In this document: positions 1 through 6,076 of the stretch, piece after piece
Position numbering within the stretch: position 1 is the first letter of the stretch
Layout: every line of letters starts with the position of its first letter
Assembly (NCBI GenBank): GCA_946479255.1
Contig: CAMLFK010000165.1
Coordinates: 1 to 11,023, forward strand
DNA length: 11,023 nucleotides
DNA from: an uncultured Oxalobacteraceae bacterium
GTDB taxonomy: Bacteria > Pseudomonadota > Gammaproteobacteria > Burkholderiales > Burkholderiaceae
Direction: 5' to 3'
Position numbers and translations under genes: made by a program
The notes under the pieces: model-generated
What the model saw: the letters and a program-made list of their open reading frames with translations, nothing else
The model's database searches: none
What the model was told of the DNA's origin: nothing

Positions 1-38
1 GGAAGTGACTGGAGTTCAGACGTGTGCTCTTCCGATCT
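1..38. other. Illumina TruSeq adapter remnant (not genomic)
   Basis: Bases 5-38 match, base for base as I recall it, the 34-nt TruSeq index-side (read 2) adapter that begins GTGACTGGAGTTCAGACG and ends CTCTTCCGATCT. The four bases before it (GGAA) sit where the end of an i7 index would be. The adapter lies at the very edge of the window and the gene after it is cut in mid-codon, as expected of an untrimmed read end carried into a contig. Genomic sequence should be taken to start at base 39. Confidence 0.97.
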
Positions 39-157
39 CCCAGCGCAGCGCGCTTGCACGCCAGATGACGCAGGAGCAGATCGATGAGGGGCAGGCGCTG
101 TCGCGCTCGTGGCAGCCGGGCACGCCGCTGCCGTCGCAGTCGCGTACTGGTGGGTGA
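39..157 (+). CDS. C-terminal fragment of an unidentified protein, possibly Sel1/TPR-repeat family
   Basis: An open frame runs from the adapter junction to a TGA at 155-157. It gives 38 complete codons from base 41, starting QRSALARQMTQEQIDEGQ and ending SQSRTGG; bases 39-40 belong to the previous codon. The part resembling ALARQMT-EQI-EGQ-L-R-W is like the C-terminal tail of secreted Sel1-like or TPR-repeat proteins in Burkholderiales, where a phrase such as LAxxMTPEQIAEGQ follows the last repeat. That match is from memory and the repeats themselves are missing, so the family is tentative. The 5' end is lost at the contig edge. The frame stays open through the adapter, so any start called upstream of base 39 is artificial. 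Confidence 0.55.
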
Positions 158-159
158 CG

Positions 160-165
160 TACAAT
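160..165 (+). promoter_or_regulatory. Possible -10 element (TACAAT) for the quinone oxidoreductase gene
   Basis: TACAAT lies 28 bases before the ATG at 193, right after the stop of the upstream gene. It matches the sigma-70 -10 consensus at five of six bases. I see no convincing -35 hexamer at 16-18 bases, so this is weak. A run of seven T (172-178) follows without a hairpin before it, so I do not read it as a terminator. Confidence 0.3.
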
Positions 166-192
166 CGCGTCTTTTTTTAGCGAGTCGTCATC

Positions 193-1179
193 ATGCGCGC
201 GATTGAAATCCGTCAGCCGGGCCCGCCCGACGTATTGAGCCTGTGCGAGCGTCCCATCCCCGAACCCCAACACGGCGAAGTGCTGATCAAGGTGCACGCG
301 GCCGGCATCAACCGGCCCGACGTGCTGCAGCGCCTGGGCCATTATCCGGTGCCGCCCGGCGCCTCCGAGCTGCCAGGCCTGGAAGTGGCCGGCGAAATCG
401 TCGGCGGCGAGCTGGCCGGCAGCGATCTGCGTCACGGCGACATGGTATGCGCGCTGGTACAAGGGGGCGGCTACGCCGAGTACTGCACCGCGCCGGCCCA
501 GCAATGCCTGCCGATCCCGAGCGGCCTCACCGCCGTGGAAGCGGCCTCCTTGCCGGAAACCTTCTTCACCGTCTGGAGCAATGTCTTCGACCGCGCCCGC
601 CTGAGCGGCGCTGAAACCCTGCTGGTGCAGGGCGGTACGTCCGGCATCGGGGTGACCGCGATCCAGCTGGCCAGCGCCCTCGGCCACCGGGTGTTCGCCA
701 CCGCCGGCAGCGACGAGAAATGCCGCGCCTGCGAAGAACTGGGTGCCGAGCGCGGCATCAACTACCGCAGCGAAGACTTCGCCGCTGTGGTCAAGGAACT
801 TACCGGCGGCAAAGGCGTCGATGTCGTTCTGGACATGGTGGCGGGCGACTACCTCAACCGCGAGCTGGGCTGCCTGGCCGACGACGGCCGCATCGCGATC
901 ATCGCGCTGCTGGGCGGTTCCAAGGCCAATATCGACGTCGGCCAGGTATTAAGGCGCCGTTTGACGATCACCGGCTCGACCCTGCGTCCGCGTCCGGTGG
1001 CGTTCAAGGCGGCGATCGCCTGGCGCCTGCGTGAAAAAGTCTGGCCGCTGATCGAAGAGGGCAAGATCCGGCCGGTGATTCATCGCGTGTTTCCACTGGA
1101 GCAAGCTGCCGCCGCGCATGCGCTGATGGAAAGTTCTACCCATGTGGGCAAACTTGTGTTGCAAGTTGCGGCAGGATAA
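193..1179 (+). CDS. NAD(P)H-quinone oxidoreductase, PIG3/zeta-crystallin type
   Basis: This 328-residue protein is a zinc-independent medium-chain dehydrogenase/reductase of the quinone oxidoreductase branch, expected to reduce quinones or related carbonyls with NADPH in the cytosol. The N-terminal catalytic (GroES-like) domain covers roughly residues 1-120 and carries the PIG3-family phrase GINRPDVLQRLGHYPVPPGAS (39-59). The Rossmann domain follows, with a nucleotide-binding loop VQGGTSGIGVTAIQLA (145-160). The conserved zinc-binding cysteine and histidine pattern of alcohol dehydrogenases is absent. Length is normal for the family. The ATG at 193 is chosen because MRAIEI-QPG is the usual beginning of these proteins; AGCGAG at 179-184 is a partial ribosome binding site. 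It precedes tpiA but has a separate promoter from it, so a shared role is not implied. The natural substrate cannot be told from sequence. Confidence 0.9.
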   Translation: MRAIEIRQPGPPDVLSLCERPIPEPQHGEVLIKVHAAGINRPDVLQRLGHYPVPPGASELPGLEVAGEIVGGELAGSDLRHGDMVCALVQGGGYAEYCTAPAQQCLPIPSGLTAVEAASLPETFFTVWSNVFDRARLSGAETLLVQGGTSGIGVTAIQLASALGHRVFATAGSDEKCRACEELGAERGINYRSEDFAAVVKELTGGKGVDVVLDMVAGDYLNRELGCLADDGRIAIIALLGGSKANIDVGQVLRRRLTITGSTLRPRPVAFKAAIAWRLREKVWPLIEEGKIRPVIHRVFPLEQAAAAHALMESSTHVGKLVLQVAAG

Positions 1180-1213
1180 TCGGTCACAAAGCGAGTCATA
1201 CGCTGCACAAGGT

Positions 1214-1243
1214 TTGACCACCCCCGGAGCACAAGGTTAGAAT
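1214..1243 (+). promoter_or_regulatory. Sigma-70 promoter for tpiA (and probably secG)
   Basis: TTGACC (1214-1219) and TAGAAT (1238-1243) are separated by 18 bases, each matching the consensus at five of six positions. Transcription would begin near 1250, giving a leader of only about 20 bases before the tpiA ATG at 1270. No terminator-like hairpin is seen between the upstream gene (stop at 1177-1179) and this promoter. Confidence 0.75.
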
Positions 1244-1269
1244 GGCGGGTTAATTAAATCTGGGCTACT

Positions 1270-2019
1270 ATGCGCCGCAAACTTGTTGTGGGTAACTGGA
1301 AGATGAATGGCAGCCGTGCAGCCAACGCCAGCCTGCTCGACGGGATCATTGCCGGGCTCAAGGATTCTGGCGCCGACCTGGCCGTTTGTGTGCCGGCCCC
1401 TTACCTGTCGCAATGCCAGGACGCCCTGGCAGGCTCGCCCGTGGCGTGGGGCGCGCAAGACGTCTCGGCCCAGGCCTGCGGCGCCTACACCGGCGAAGTT
1501 TGCGCGTCGATGCTGGCCGATTTTGCTTGCCGTTATGTCATCGTCGGCCACTCCGAAAGGCGCGCTTACCACGCTGAAAGCAGCGCGCTGGTGGCCAGGA
1601 AGACGGTGGCGGTGCAGGACGCCGGCATGACCCCGATCGTGTGCGTGGGCGAAACCCTGGCTGATCGCGAAGCGGGTAAGACCACCGACGTGGTATTTGA
1701 ACAACTCGACGCCGTGCTGGCACTGTTGGCGCCAGAGCGTGTGAAAGACATTGTGGTGGCCTACGAGCCGGTCTGGGCAGTTGGCACCGGCAAGACCGCC
1801 ACCCCGGCCATGGCGCAGGAAGTGCACGCCCAGTTGCGCGCGCGCATTGCCGCCCGTAGCCCTGAGGCGGCAGCTACCGTCAAGATTCTCTACGGCGGCA
1901 GCATGAAGCCGGATAACGCTGTCGAACTGCTGGCCCAGCCAGATATCGACGGCGGCCTGATCGGCGGCGCCGCACTGAAATCGGCCGATTTCCTGGCTAT
2001 CGTGCACGCGGCCGCTTGA
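1270..2019 (+). CDS. tpiA: Triose-phosphate isomerase
   Basis: This 249-residue cytosolic enzyme interconverts dihydroxyacetone phosphate and glyceraldehyde 3-phosphate in glycolysis and gluconeogenesis. It is a complete single-domain TIM barrel. The N-terminal NWKMNG holds Asn9 and Lys11. The catalytic His94 is in VGHSERR (92-98) and the catalytic base Glu166 is in [15 protein letters not shown] (164-178), which includes the mobile loop 6. The phosphate-binding turns YGGS (208-211) and [10 protein letters not shown] (228-237) close the barrel. All catalytic residues are present and length is typical. The ATG at 1270 places NWKMNG at the usual distance from the N terminus; the ribosome binding site is weak (TGGG at 1261-1264). 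It is followed 58 bases later by secG, a neighbour pair common in proteobacteria. Confidence 0.98.
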   Translation: MRRKLVVGNWKMNGSRAANASLLDGIIAGLKDSGADLAVCVPAPYLSQCQDALAGSPVAWGAQDVSAQACGAYTGEVCASMLADFACRYVIVGHSERRAYHAESSALVARKTVAVQDAGMTPIVCVGETLADREAGKTTDVVFEQLDAVLALLAPERVKDIVVAYEPVWAVGTGKTATPAMAQEVHAQLRARIAARSPEAAATVKILYGGSMKPDNAVELLAQPDIDGGLIGGAALKSADFLAIVHAAA

Positions 2020-2077
2020 ACAAGCAAAGCAGTACCCCAAATTCACAAATGCACTTACATATGGAATGGAATAAGCA

Positions 2078-2494
2078 ATGAACGTTTTGAGCGGTTTGTA
2101 CAATCTGGTGGTCGTGGTGCAAGTGATCTCGGCTCTGGCCATCATTGGCCTGGTGCTGCTGCAGCACGGTAAGGGCGCCGACATGGGCGCGGCCTTCGGT
2201 TCCGGCGCGTCCGGCAGCCTGTTCGGCGCGAGCGGTTCGTCCAATTTCATGTCCAAGTCGACCGGCGTGGCCGCGGCGATCTTTTTCGCGTCGACCCTGG
2301 CCCTGGCCAACTTCGCCACCAACGGCAACGGCCCGGTCGTCAGCGGCGGCGTGATGGATAAAGTCACCGCCCCGGCCAAGCCGGCTCCCGTGAGCGGCGC
2401 CGGCGCGATTCCTGGTGCGGCACCAGCAGCGCCAGCCGCTCCGGCACCGGTTCCAGCCGCGCCTGCCACCCCAGCTGGTGAAATCCCGAAGTAA
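2078..2494 (+). CDS. secG: Preprotein translocase subunit SecG
   Basis: SecG is the small inner-membrane partner of SecYE that helps SecA-driven protein export. The 138 residues show two membrane segments (about 8-28 and 63-80). Between them is the family's glycine-rich cytoplasmic loop, LLQHGKGADMGAAFGSGASGSLFG (27-50), and the phrase SGSSNFMSKSTG (52-63). After the second segment comes a tail rich in Ala and Pro (about 97-138), repeating short A-P and P-A-A units. Such low-complexity tails are common in betaproteobacterial SecG, and make the protein longer than E. coli SecG. The start at 2078 gives the expected short N terminus before the first membrane segment; the ribosome binding site is loose (GGAATGGAATAAG ahead of the ATG). 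It is probably co-transcribed with tpiA. Confidence 0.96.
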   Translation: MNVLSGLYNLVVVVQVISALAIIGLVLLQHGKGADMGAAFGSGASGSLFGASGSSNFMSKSTGVAAAIFFASTLALANFATNGNGPVVSGGVMDKVTAPAKPAPVSGAGAIPGAAPAAPAAPAPVPAAPATPAGEIPK

Positions 2495-2526
2495 TAGAGT
2501 AATCAGTATTAAAGTAATTTCGTTGG

Positions 2527-2557
2527 CAGAAGTCGGCGCACGCCGTTCTGACTTCTG
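2527..2557 (+). terminator. Hairpin after secG, possible weak or atypical terminator
   Basis: CAGAAGTC (2527-2534) and GACTTCTG (2550-2557) form a perfect 8-bp stem. Inside the 15-base loop, CGGCG/CGCCG (2534-2538, 2541-2545) can pair as a competing or stacked small stem. The hairpin starts 33 bases after the secG stop. No T run follows at once; a T-rich stretch (2573-2597) begins about 15 bases later, which is too far for a standard intrinsic terminator. It could be a 3'-end stabilising stem or an atypical terminator. Confidence 0.35.
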
Positions 2558-2603
2558 TCAAGATAAGTGAAAGTTTTTGTGTTTTATCCTTGTTTGTCTG
2601 CAA

Positions 2604-2626
2604 GAACGCATTGAAATGGTGCGTTC
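2604..2626. repeat. Perfect 7-bp inverted repeat around the tRNA-Leu -35 box
   Basis: GAACGCA (2604-2610) and TGCGTTC (2620-2626) are perfect reverse complements with a 9-base spacer. The spacer holds the TTGAAA (-35) of the tRNA promoter. The 23-base dyad has the size and position of an operator, but no known binding motif was recognised, and a chance dyad is possible. Confidence 0.6.
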
Positions 2627-2639
2627 AACAATGTAGAAT
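2611..2639 (+). promoter_or_regulatory. Sigma-70 promoter for tRNA-Leu(GAG)
   Basis: TTGAAA (2611-2616) and TAGAAT (2634-2639) are separated by the ideal 17 bases. Initiation is expected near 2646, about 7 bases before the mature tRNA 5' end at 2653. T-rich DNA lies upstream (2573-2597). The strength fits a stable RNA gene. Confidence 0.8.
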
Positions 2640-2652
2640 AGCGGACTTCAAT

Positions 2653-2737
2653 GCCGACGTGGTGAAATTGGTAGACACGCTATCTTGAGGGGGTAGTGGC
2701 GAAAGCTGTACGAGTTCGAGTCTCGTCGTCGGCACCA
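2653..2737 (+). tRNA. tRNA-Leu, anticodon GAG
   Basis: The 85-base gene folds as a class II tRNA. The acceptor stem pairs GCCGACG (2653-2659) with CGTCGGC (2727-2733), then discriminator A (2734) and an encoded CCA (2735-2737). The D stem is GTG/CAC (2662-2664, 2676-2678). The anticodon stem is CTATC/GGTAG (2680-2684, 2692-2696) with one T-G wobble, and its loop TTGAGGG carries anticodon GAG at 2687-2689, reading CUC and CUU. The extended variable arm (2697-2709) folds as GGC-GAAA-GCT. The T stem ACGAG/CTCGT (2710-2714, 2722-2726) encloses TTCGAGT. The long variable arm and discriminator A agree with leucine identity. It is a single-gene unit with its own promoter and terminator. Confidence 0.98.
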
Positions 2738-2745
2738 AAAAATAG

Positions 2746-2780
2746 AAGCCAGCAAGGGCTGCGCCTAAGCTGGCTTTTTT
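2746..2780 (+). terminator. Intrinsic terminator of the tRNA-Leu gene
   Basis: AAGCCAGC (2746-2753) pairs perfectly with GCTGGCTT (2769-2776). The 15-base loop can add AGG/CCT pairs. T2775-2780 forms a run of six T. The A run at 2737-2742 on the other side makes the element roughly symmetric, so it could also stop minus-strand transcription. It begins 9 bases after the CCA end and separates the tRNA from nuoA. Confidence 0.9.
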
Positions 2781-2783
2781 GCG

Positions 2784-2827
2784 AGGATCAGGCGTACGAT
2801 CCTGGTGGAAAGCTTCAAGCCAGGATT
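2784..2827 (+). promoter_or_regulatory. Two mutually exclusive hairpins in the nuoA upstream region
   Basis: AGGATC (2784-2789) pairs with GATCCT (2798-2803) over an 8-base loop. The overlapping ATCCTGG (2799-2805) pairs instead with CCAGGAT (2820-2826), with a possible G-T extension (2798/2827). The middle arm is shared, so only one stem can form at a time. No T run follows either stem, so this is not a classic attenuator. It lies between the tRNA terminator and nuoA, and would be in the nuo leader RNA only if transcription starts at or before about 2784. I found no convincing sigma-70 promoter in 2781-2887. Confidence 0.4.
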
Positions 2828-2887
2828 GCACGATAGGCGCTGCAGCAAGCAGTGTTTCATTAACCGATCGTTCAAATAGGCTATCAA

Positions 2888-3247
2888 GTGAACCTCGAGA
2901 ATTACTTCCCCGTTTTAATGTTCATCCTGGTCGGTATCGGCGTCGGCGTCGTTCCCCAGGTGTTGGGCTTTCTGCTGGCCCGCCACAATCCCGATCCGGC
3001 CAAACTGTCGCCTTACGAGTGCGGCTTCGAGGCGTTTGAAGACGCGCGCATGAAGTTCGATGTGCGTTATTACCTGGTCGCGATCCTGTTCATTTTGTTC
3101 GATCTGGAAACGGCATTCTTCTTCCCATGGGGCGTCGCCATGCGCGACCTGGGCTGGCAAGGTTTCGTCACGATGATGGTGTTTATCGCTGAATTCGTGG
3201 TCGGTTTTTGGTACATCTGGAAGAAAGGTGCCCTTGATTGGGAATAA
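2888..3247 (+). CDS. nuoA: NADH-quinone oxidoreductase subunit A
   Basis: NuoA is a small membrane subunit of complex I, at the junction of the peripheral arm and the membrane arm near the quinone site. The 119 residues contain three membrane segments (about 7-29, 61-84 and 91-111). The long loop between the first two carries the family's YECGFEAF (43-50), and the second segment begins a conserved FDLET phrase with acidic Asp72 and Glu74. Length is typical. The start is a GTG at 2888: the next codons give NLENYFPVL, the usual beginning of NuoA in Burkholderiales, and no ATG fits. The ribosome binding site is poor (TAGG at 2877-2880). It is the first gene of the nuo operon and is followed by nuoB after 3 bases. 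Confidence 0.96.
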   Translation: MNLENYFPVLMFILVGIGVGVVPQVLGFLLARHNPDPAKLSPYECGFEAFEDARMKFDVRYYLVAILFILFDLETAFFFPWGVAMRDLGWQGFVTMMVFIAEFVVGFWYIWKKGALDWE

Positions 3248-3250
3248 GCC

Positions 3251-3727
3251 ATGTCTATTGAAGGCGTATTAAACGAAGGTTTCATTACCACCAAGCTCGA
3301 CGGGCTGATCAACTGGGCACGCACCGGGTCGATGTTCCCGATGACGTTCGGCCTTGCTTGCTGCGCGGTCGAGATGATGCACACGGGCGCCGCCCGTTAC
3401 GATATGGACCGCTTCGGCGTGGTGTTCCGCCCGTCCCCGCGCCAGTCCGACGTAATGATCGTCGCGGGCACCCTGTGCAACAAGATGGCGCCGGCGCTGC
3501 GCAAGGTCTACGACCAGATGCCGGAACCACGCTGGGTCATTTCGATGGGTTCCTGCGCCAACGGCGGCGGCTACTACCATTACTCGTACTCGGTGGTGCG
3601 CGGCTGCGACCGCATCGTGCCGGTCGACGTGTACGTGCCAGGCTGCCCGCCGACCGCGGAAGCGCTGCTGTACGGCATTCTGCAATTGCAGAACAAGATC
3701 AAGCGCACCAACACCATCGCACGTTAA
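3251..3727 (+). CDS. nuoB: NADH-quinone oxidoreductase subunit B
   Basis: NuoB holds cluster N2, the last iron-sulphur centre before quinone, and forms the quinone pocket together with NuoD. The 158-residue protein has all four ligands: the adjacent pair Cys37-Cys38 in [11 protein letters not shown], Cys102 in MGSCANGGG, and Cys132 in [11 protein letters not shown]. The [15 protein letters not shown] motif (60-74) is intact. The length matches the short form found in many proteobacteria and alphaproteobacterial relatives of mitochondria, without extra domains. The ATG lies 3 bases after the nuoA stop with only a weak GGAA ahead, so translation is probably coupled to nuoA. Confidence 0.98.
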   Translation: MSIEGVLNEGFITTKLDGLINWARTGSMFPMTFGLACCAVEMMHTGAARYDMDRFGVVFRPSPRQSDVMIVAGTLCNKMAPALRKVYDQMPEPRWVISMGSCANGGGYYHYSYSVVRGCDRIVPVDVYVPGCPPTAEALLYGILQLQNKIKRTNTIAR

Positions 3728-3736
3728 GCATCCACC

Positions 3737-4330
3737 ATGACGACAAAACTCGAATCCCTTGAACTCGCCCTGAAAAATGCATTGGGCGAGGGCGCTGCCG
3801 TGACGGCCGCGCTGGGCGAAGTGACCGTAGTGGTCAAGGCTGCCGAATACCTGGCCGCGATGCAAACCCTGCGCGACGATCCCTCGCTCAAGTTCGATCA
3901 GCTGATCGACCTGTGCGGCGTCGACTATTCCACCTATGGTGAAGGCAGCTGGGACGGCTTGCGTTTCGCCGCCGTGTCGCACCTGCTGTCGCTGGACCAT
4001 AACTGGCGCGTGCGCGTGCGCGTGTTCTGCCCGGACGACGACATGCCGCTGGTGGCTTCGGTCGCCGGCCTGTGGCGTGCGGCCAACTGGTACGAGCGCG
4101 AAGCGTTCGACCTGTACGGCATCCTGTTCGAAGGCCACAACGACTTGCGCCGCATCCTGACCGACTACGGCTTCATCGGTCATCCGTTCCGCAAGGACTT
4201 CCCGATTTCGGGTTATGTCGAGATGCGCTACGACCCCGAGCAGAAGCGCGTGATCTACCAACCCGTGACGATCGAGCCGCGTGAAATCATTCCGCGCGTG
4301 ATCCGCGAAGAAACCTACGGGATGAAATAA
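3737..4330 (+). CDS. nuoC: NADH-quinone oxidoreductase subunit C
   Basis: NuoC (30-kDa subunit family) is a peripheral-arm scaffold subunit that packs against NuoD and NuoB and binds no cofactor. The 197 residues include the family signature [39 protein letters not shown] (118-156). The C-terminal tail, [21 protein letters not shown], is typical. It is a separate gene from nuoD here, unlike the fused nuoCD of E. coli and other enterics. It starts 9 bases after nuoB without a clear ribosome binding site, so coupling to nuoB is likely. Confidence 0.97.
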   Translation: MTTKLESLELALKNALGEGAAVTAALGEVTVVVKAAEYLAAMQTLRDDPSLKFDQLIDLCGVDYSTYGEGSWDGLRFAAVSHLLSLDHNWRVRVRVFCPDDDMPLVASVAGLWRAANWYEREAFDLYGILFEGHNDLRRILTDYGFIGHPFRKDFPISGYVEMRYDPEQKRVIYQPVTIEPREIIPRVIREETYGMK

Positions 4331-4332
4331 CC

Positions 4333-5586
4333 ATGGCTGAGATTAAGAACTACACCCTCAACTTCGGTCCGCAGCACCCGGCCGCGCACGGCGTATTGCG
4401 CCTCGTGCTGGAGCTGGACGGCGAAGTGATCCAGCGCGCCGACCCGCACATCGGCCTGCTGCACCGTGCCACCGAAAAGCTGGCCGAGACCCGCACCTAC
4501 CTGCAGTCGGTGCCGTATATGGACCGTCTCGATTATGTGTCGATGATGGCCAACGAGCACGCCTATGTGATGGCGATCGAAAAGCTGCTGGGCATCCAGG
4601 TGCCGGAACGCGCGCTGTACATCCGCACCATGTTCGACGAAATCACGCGCCTGCTGAACCACCTGATGTGGCTGGGCGCGCACGCGCTCGACGTCGGCGC
4701 CATGGGTCCTTTCCTGTACGCCTTCCGCGACCGTGAAGACCTGTTCGACGTCTACGAAGCTGTGTCGGGCGCACGCATGCACGCCGCATACTACCGCCCG
4801 GGCGGCGTGTATCGCGACCTGCCGGACGCGATGCCGAAGCACAAGGCCTCGATCATTCGCAGCGCCAAGGCCATCGATGAATTGAACGAAGCGCGCCAGG
4901 GCTCGCTGCTGGACTTCATCGAAGACTTTTCCAAGCGTTTCGTCACCTACGTGGACGAATACGAAACCCTGCTGACCGACAACCGTATCTGGAAACAGCG
5001 TACCGTCGGCATCGGCGTGGTCTCGCCGGAAGACGCGAAAGCCATGGGCTTTACCGGCGCCATGCTGCGCGGTTCGGGCGTGGAATGGGACCTGCGCAAG
5101 AAGCAGCCTTACGCCGTGTACGACCGCATGGAATTCGACATTCCAGTCGGCACCAATGGCGACTGCTACGACCGCTACCTGGTGCGTATCGAAGAAATGC
5201 GCCAGTCCAACCGCATCATCAAGCAGTGCGTAGCCTGGCTCAAGACCAATCCGGGTCCGGTCATGGTCGACAACCACAAGGTCGCGCCGCCGAAGCGCAC
5301 CGAGATGAAGTCGAACATGGAGTCCTTGATTCACCACTTCAAGCTGTTCACCGAAGGCATGCACGTGCCGCCGGGCGAAGCGTATGCGGCGGTCGAGCAT
5401 CCGAAGGGCGAATTCGGTATCTACATCGTGTCGGACGGCGCCAACAAGCCCTACCGCCTGAAGATCCGTGCTCCGGACTATGCCCACCTGCAAAGCCTGG
5501 ATGAAATGGCGCGCGGTCACATGATCGCCGACGCCGTCACCATCATCGGCACCCAGGACATCGTTTTCGGCAGTATCGACCGGTAA
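4333..5586 (+). CDS. nuoD: NADH-quinone oxidoreductase subunit D
   Basis: NuoD (49-kDa subunit, related to the large subunit of NiFe hydrogenases but without the metal site) forms the quinone-binding cavity with NuoB. The 417 residues begin with [22 protein letters not shown] (10-31) and end with IVFGSIDR. By comparison with Thermus Nqo4, whose quinone-headgroup residues are His38 and Tyr87, the equivalents here are His19 and Tyr68, with the same spacing of 49. The phrases [13 protein letters not shown] and [21 protein letters not shown] are also intact. Length is normal for an unfused NuoD. The gene starts 2 bases after the nuoC stop; GGGA at 4319-4322, inside the end of nuoC, is a plausible ribosome binding site. 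Confidence 0.98.
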   Translation: MAEIKNYTLNFGPQHPAAHGVLRLVLELDGEVIQRADPHIGLLHRATEKLAETRTYLQSVPYMDRLDYVSMMANEHAYVMAIEKLLGIQVPERALYIRTMFDEITRLLNHLMWLGAHALDVGAMGPFLYAFRDREDLFDVYEAVSGARMHAAYYRPGGVYRDLPDAMPKHKASIIRSAKAIDELNEARQGSLLDFIEDFSKRFVTYVDEYETLLTDNRIWKQRTVGIGVVSPEDAKAMGFTGAMLRGSGVEWDLRKKQPYAVYDRMEFDIPVGTNGDCYDRYLVRIEEMRQSNRIIKQCVAWLKTNPGPVMVDNHKVAPPKRTEMKSNMESLIHHFKLFTEGMHVPPGEAYAAVEHPKGEFGIYIVSDGANKPYRLKIRAPDYAHLQSLDEMARGHMIADAVTIIGTQDIVFGSIDR

Positions 5587-5596
5587 AGGTAAGTTT

Positions 5597-6076
5597 ATGT
5601 TGTTATCAGAGCAGTGCTATAAGAAGATCGACCGCGAGCTGGCCAAGTACCCGGCCGACCAGCGCCAGTCCGCCGTGATGGCCGCGCTGGCCCACGCCCA
5701 GGTGGAAACCCAGTGGCTGTCGCCGGAAGTCATGCAGGAAATCGCCGACTACATCGGCATGCCGGCCATCGCCGTGCAGGAAGTGGCGACCTTCTACAAT
5801 ATGTACAACGTCAAGCCGGTCGGCAAGCACAAGATTTCCGTGTGCACCAACCTGCCATGCGCGCTGTCGGGCGGCGAACGCGCCGGCAAGCTGCTGCAGG
5901 AAAAGCTCGGCATCGGCTATCGCGACACCACCGCCGATGGCCAGTTCACCCTGGTTGAAGGCGAGTGCATGGGCGCTTGCGGCGATGCGCCGGTGATGCT
6001 GGTGAATAACCACCGTATGTGCTCGTTCATGAGCGACGCCAAGATTGACGCCCTCGTAGAGGAACTGAAGAAATGA
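5597..6076 (+). CDS. nuoE: NADH-quinone oxidoreductase subunit E
   Basis: NuoE (24-kDa subunit) carries the binuclear cluster N1a beside the FMN site, in the NADH-oxidising module. The 159 residues have the thioredoxin-like ferredoxin fold with all four ligands: Cys83 and Cys88 in VCTNLPCAL, and Cys124 and Cys128 in [11 protein letters not shown]. The helical N-terminal part contains the usual [17 protein letters not shown] (63-80). It has the best ribosome binding site of the first genes in the operon (AAAGG at 5585-5589, overlapping the nuoD stop, 7 bases before the ATG). The stop overlaps the nuoF start by 4 bases. Confidence 0.98.
   Translation: MLLSEQCYKKIDRELAKYPADQRQSAVMAALAHAQVETQWLSPEVMQEIADYIGMPAIAVQEVATFYNMYNVKPVGKHKISVCTNLPCALSGGERAGKLLQEKLGIGYRDTTADGQFTLVEGECMGACGDAPVMLVNNHRMCSFMSDAKIDALVEELKK

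Noticed and set aside
172..178. Run of seven T after the first partial gene, as a terminator
   Set aside because: No GC-rich inverted repeat lies directly before it.
179..1198. Short direct repeat AGCGAGTC before the quinone oxidoreductase gene and again after it
   Set aside because: Eight bases seen twice in about 1 kb is compatible with chance, and the flanks do not extend the match.
2016..2061. Separate promoter for secG between tpiA and secG (TTGAAC with AAATTC, or TACATA)
   Set aside because: TTGAAC lies across the tpiA stop, and no candidate -10 at proper spacing matches well; read-through from the tpiA promoter is simpler.
1237..2469. Minus-strand open frame (410 codons) opposite tpiA/secG
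   Set aside because: It spans two unrelated real genes and a promoter, and its beginning is only the complement of the Ala/Pro tail of secG.
2653..2737. tRNA gene as a phage or island attachment site
   Set aside because: tRNA 3' ends are common integration sites, but I see no second copy of the 3' end and no integrase; conserved genes follow directly.
4315..5520. Minus-strand open frame (401 codons) opposite nuoD
   Set aside because: nuoD is one of the most conserved genes here; the opposite frame is His/Val/Arg-rich and without motifs.
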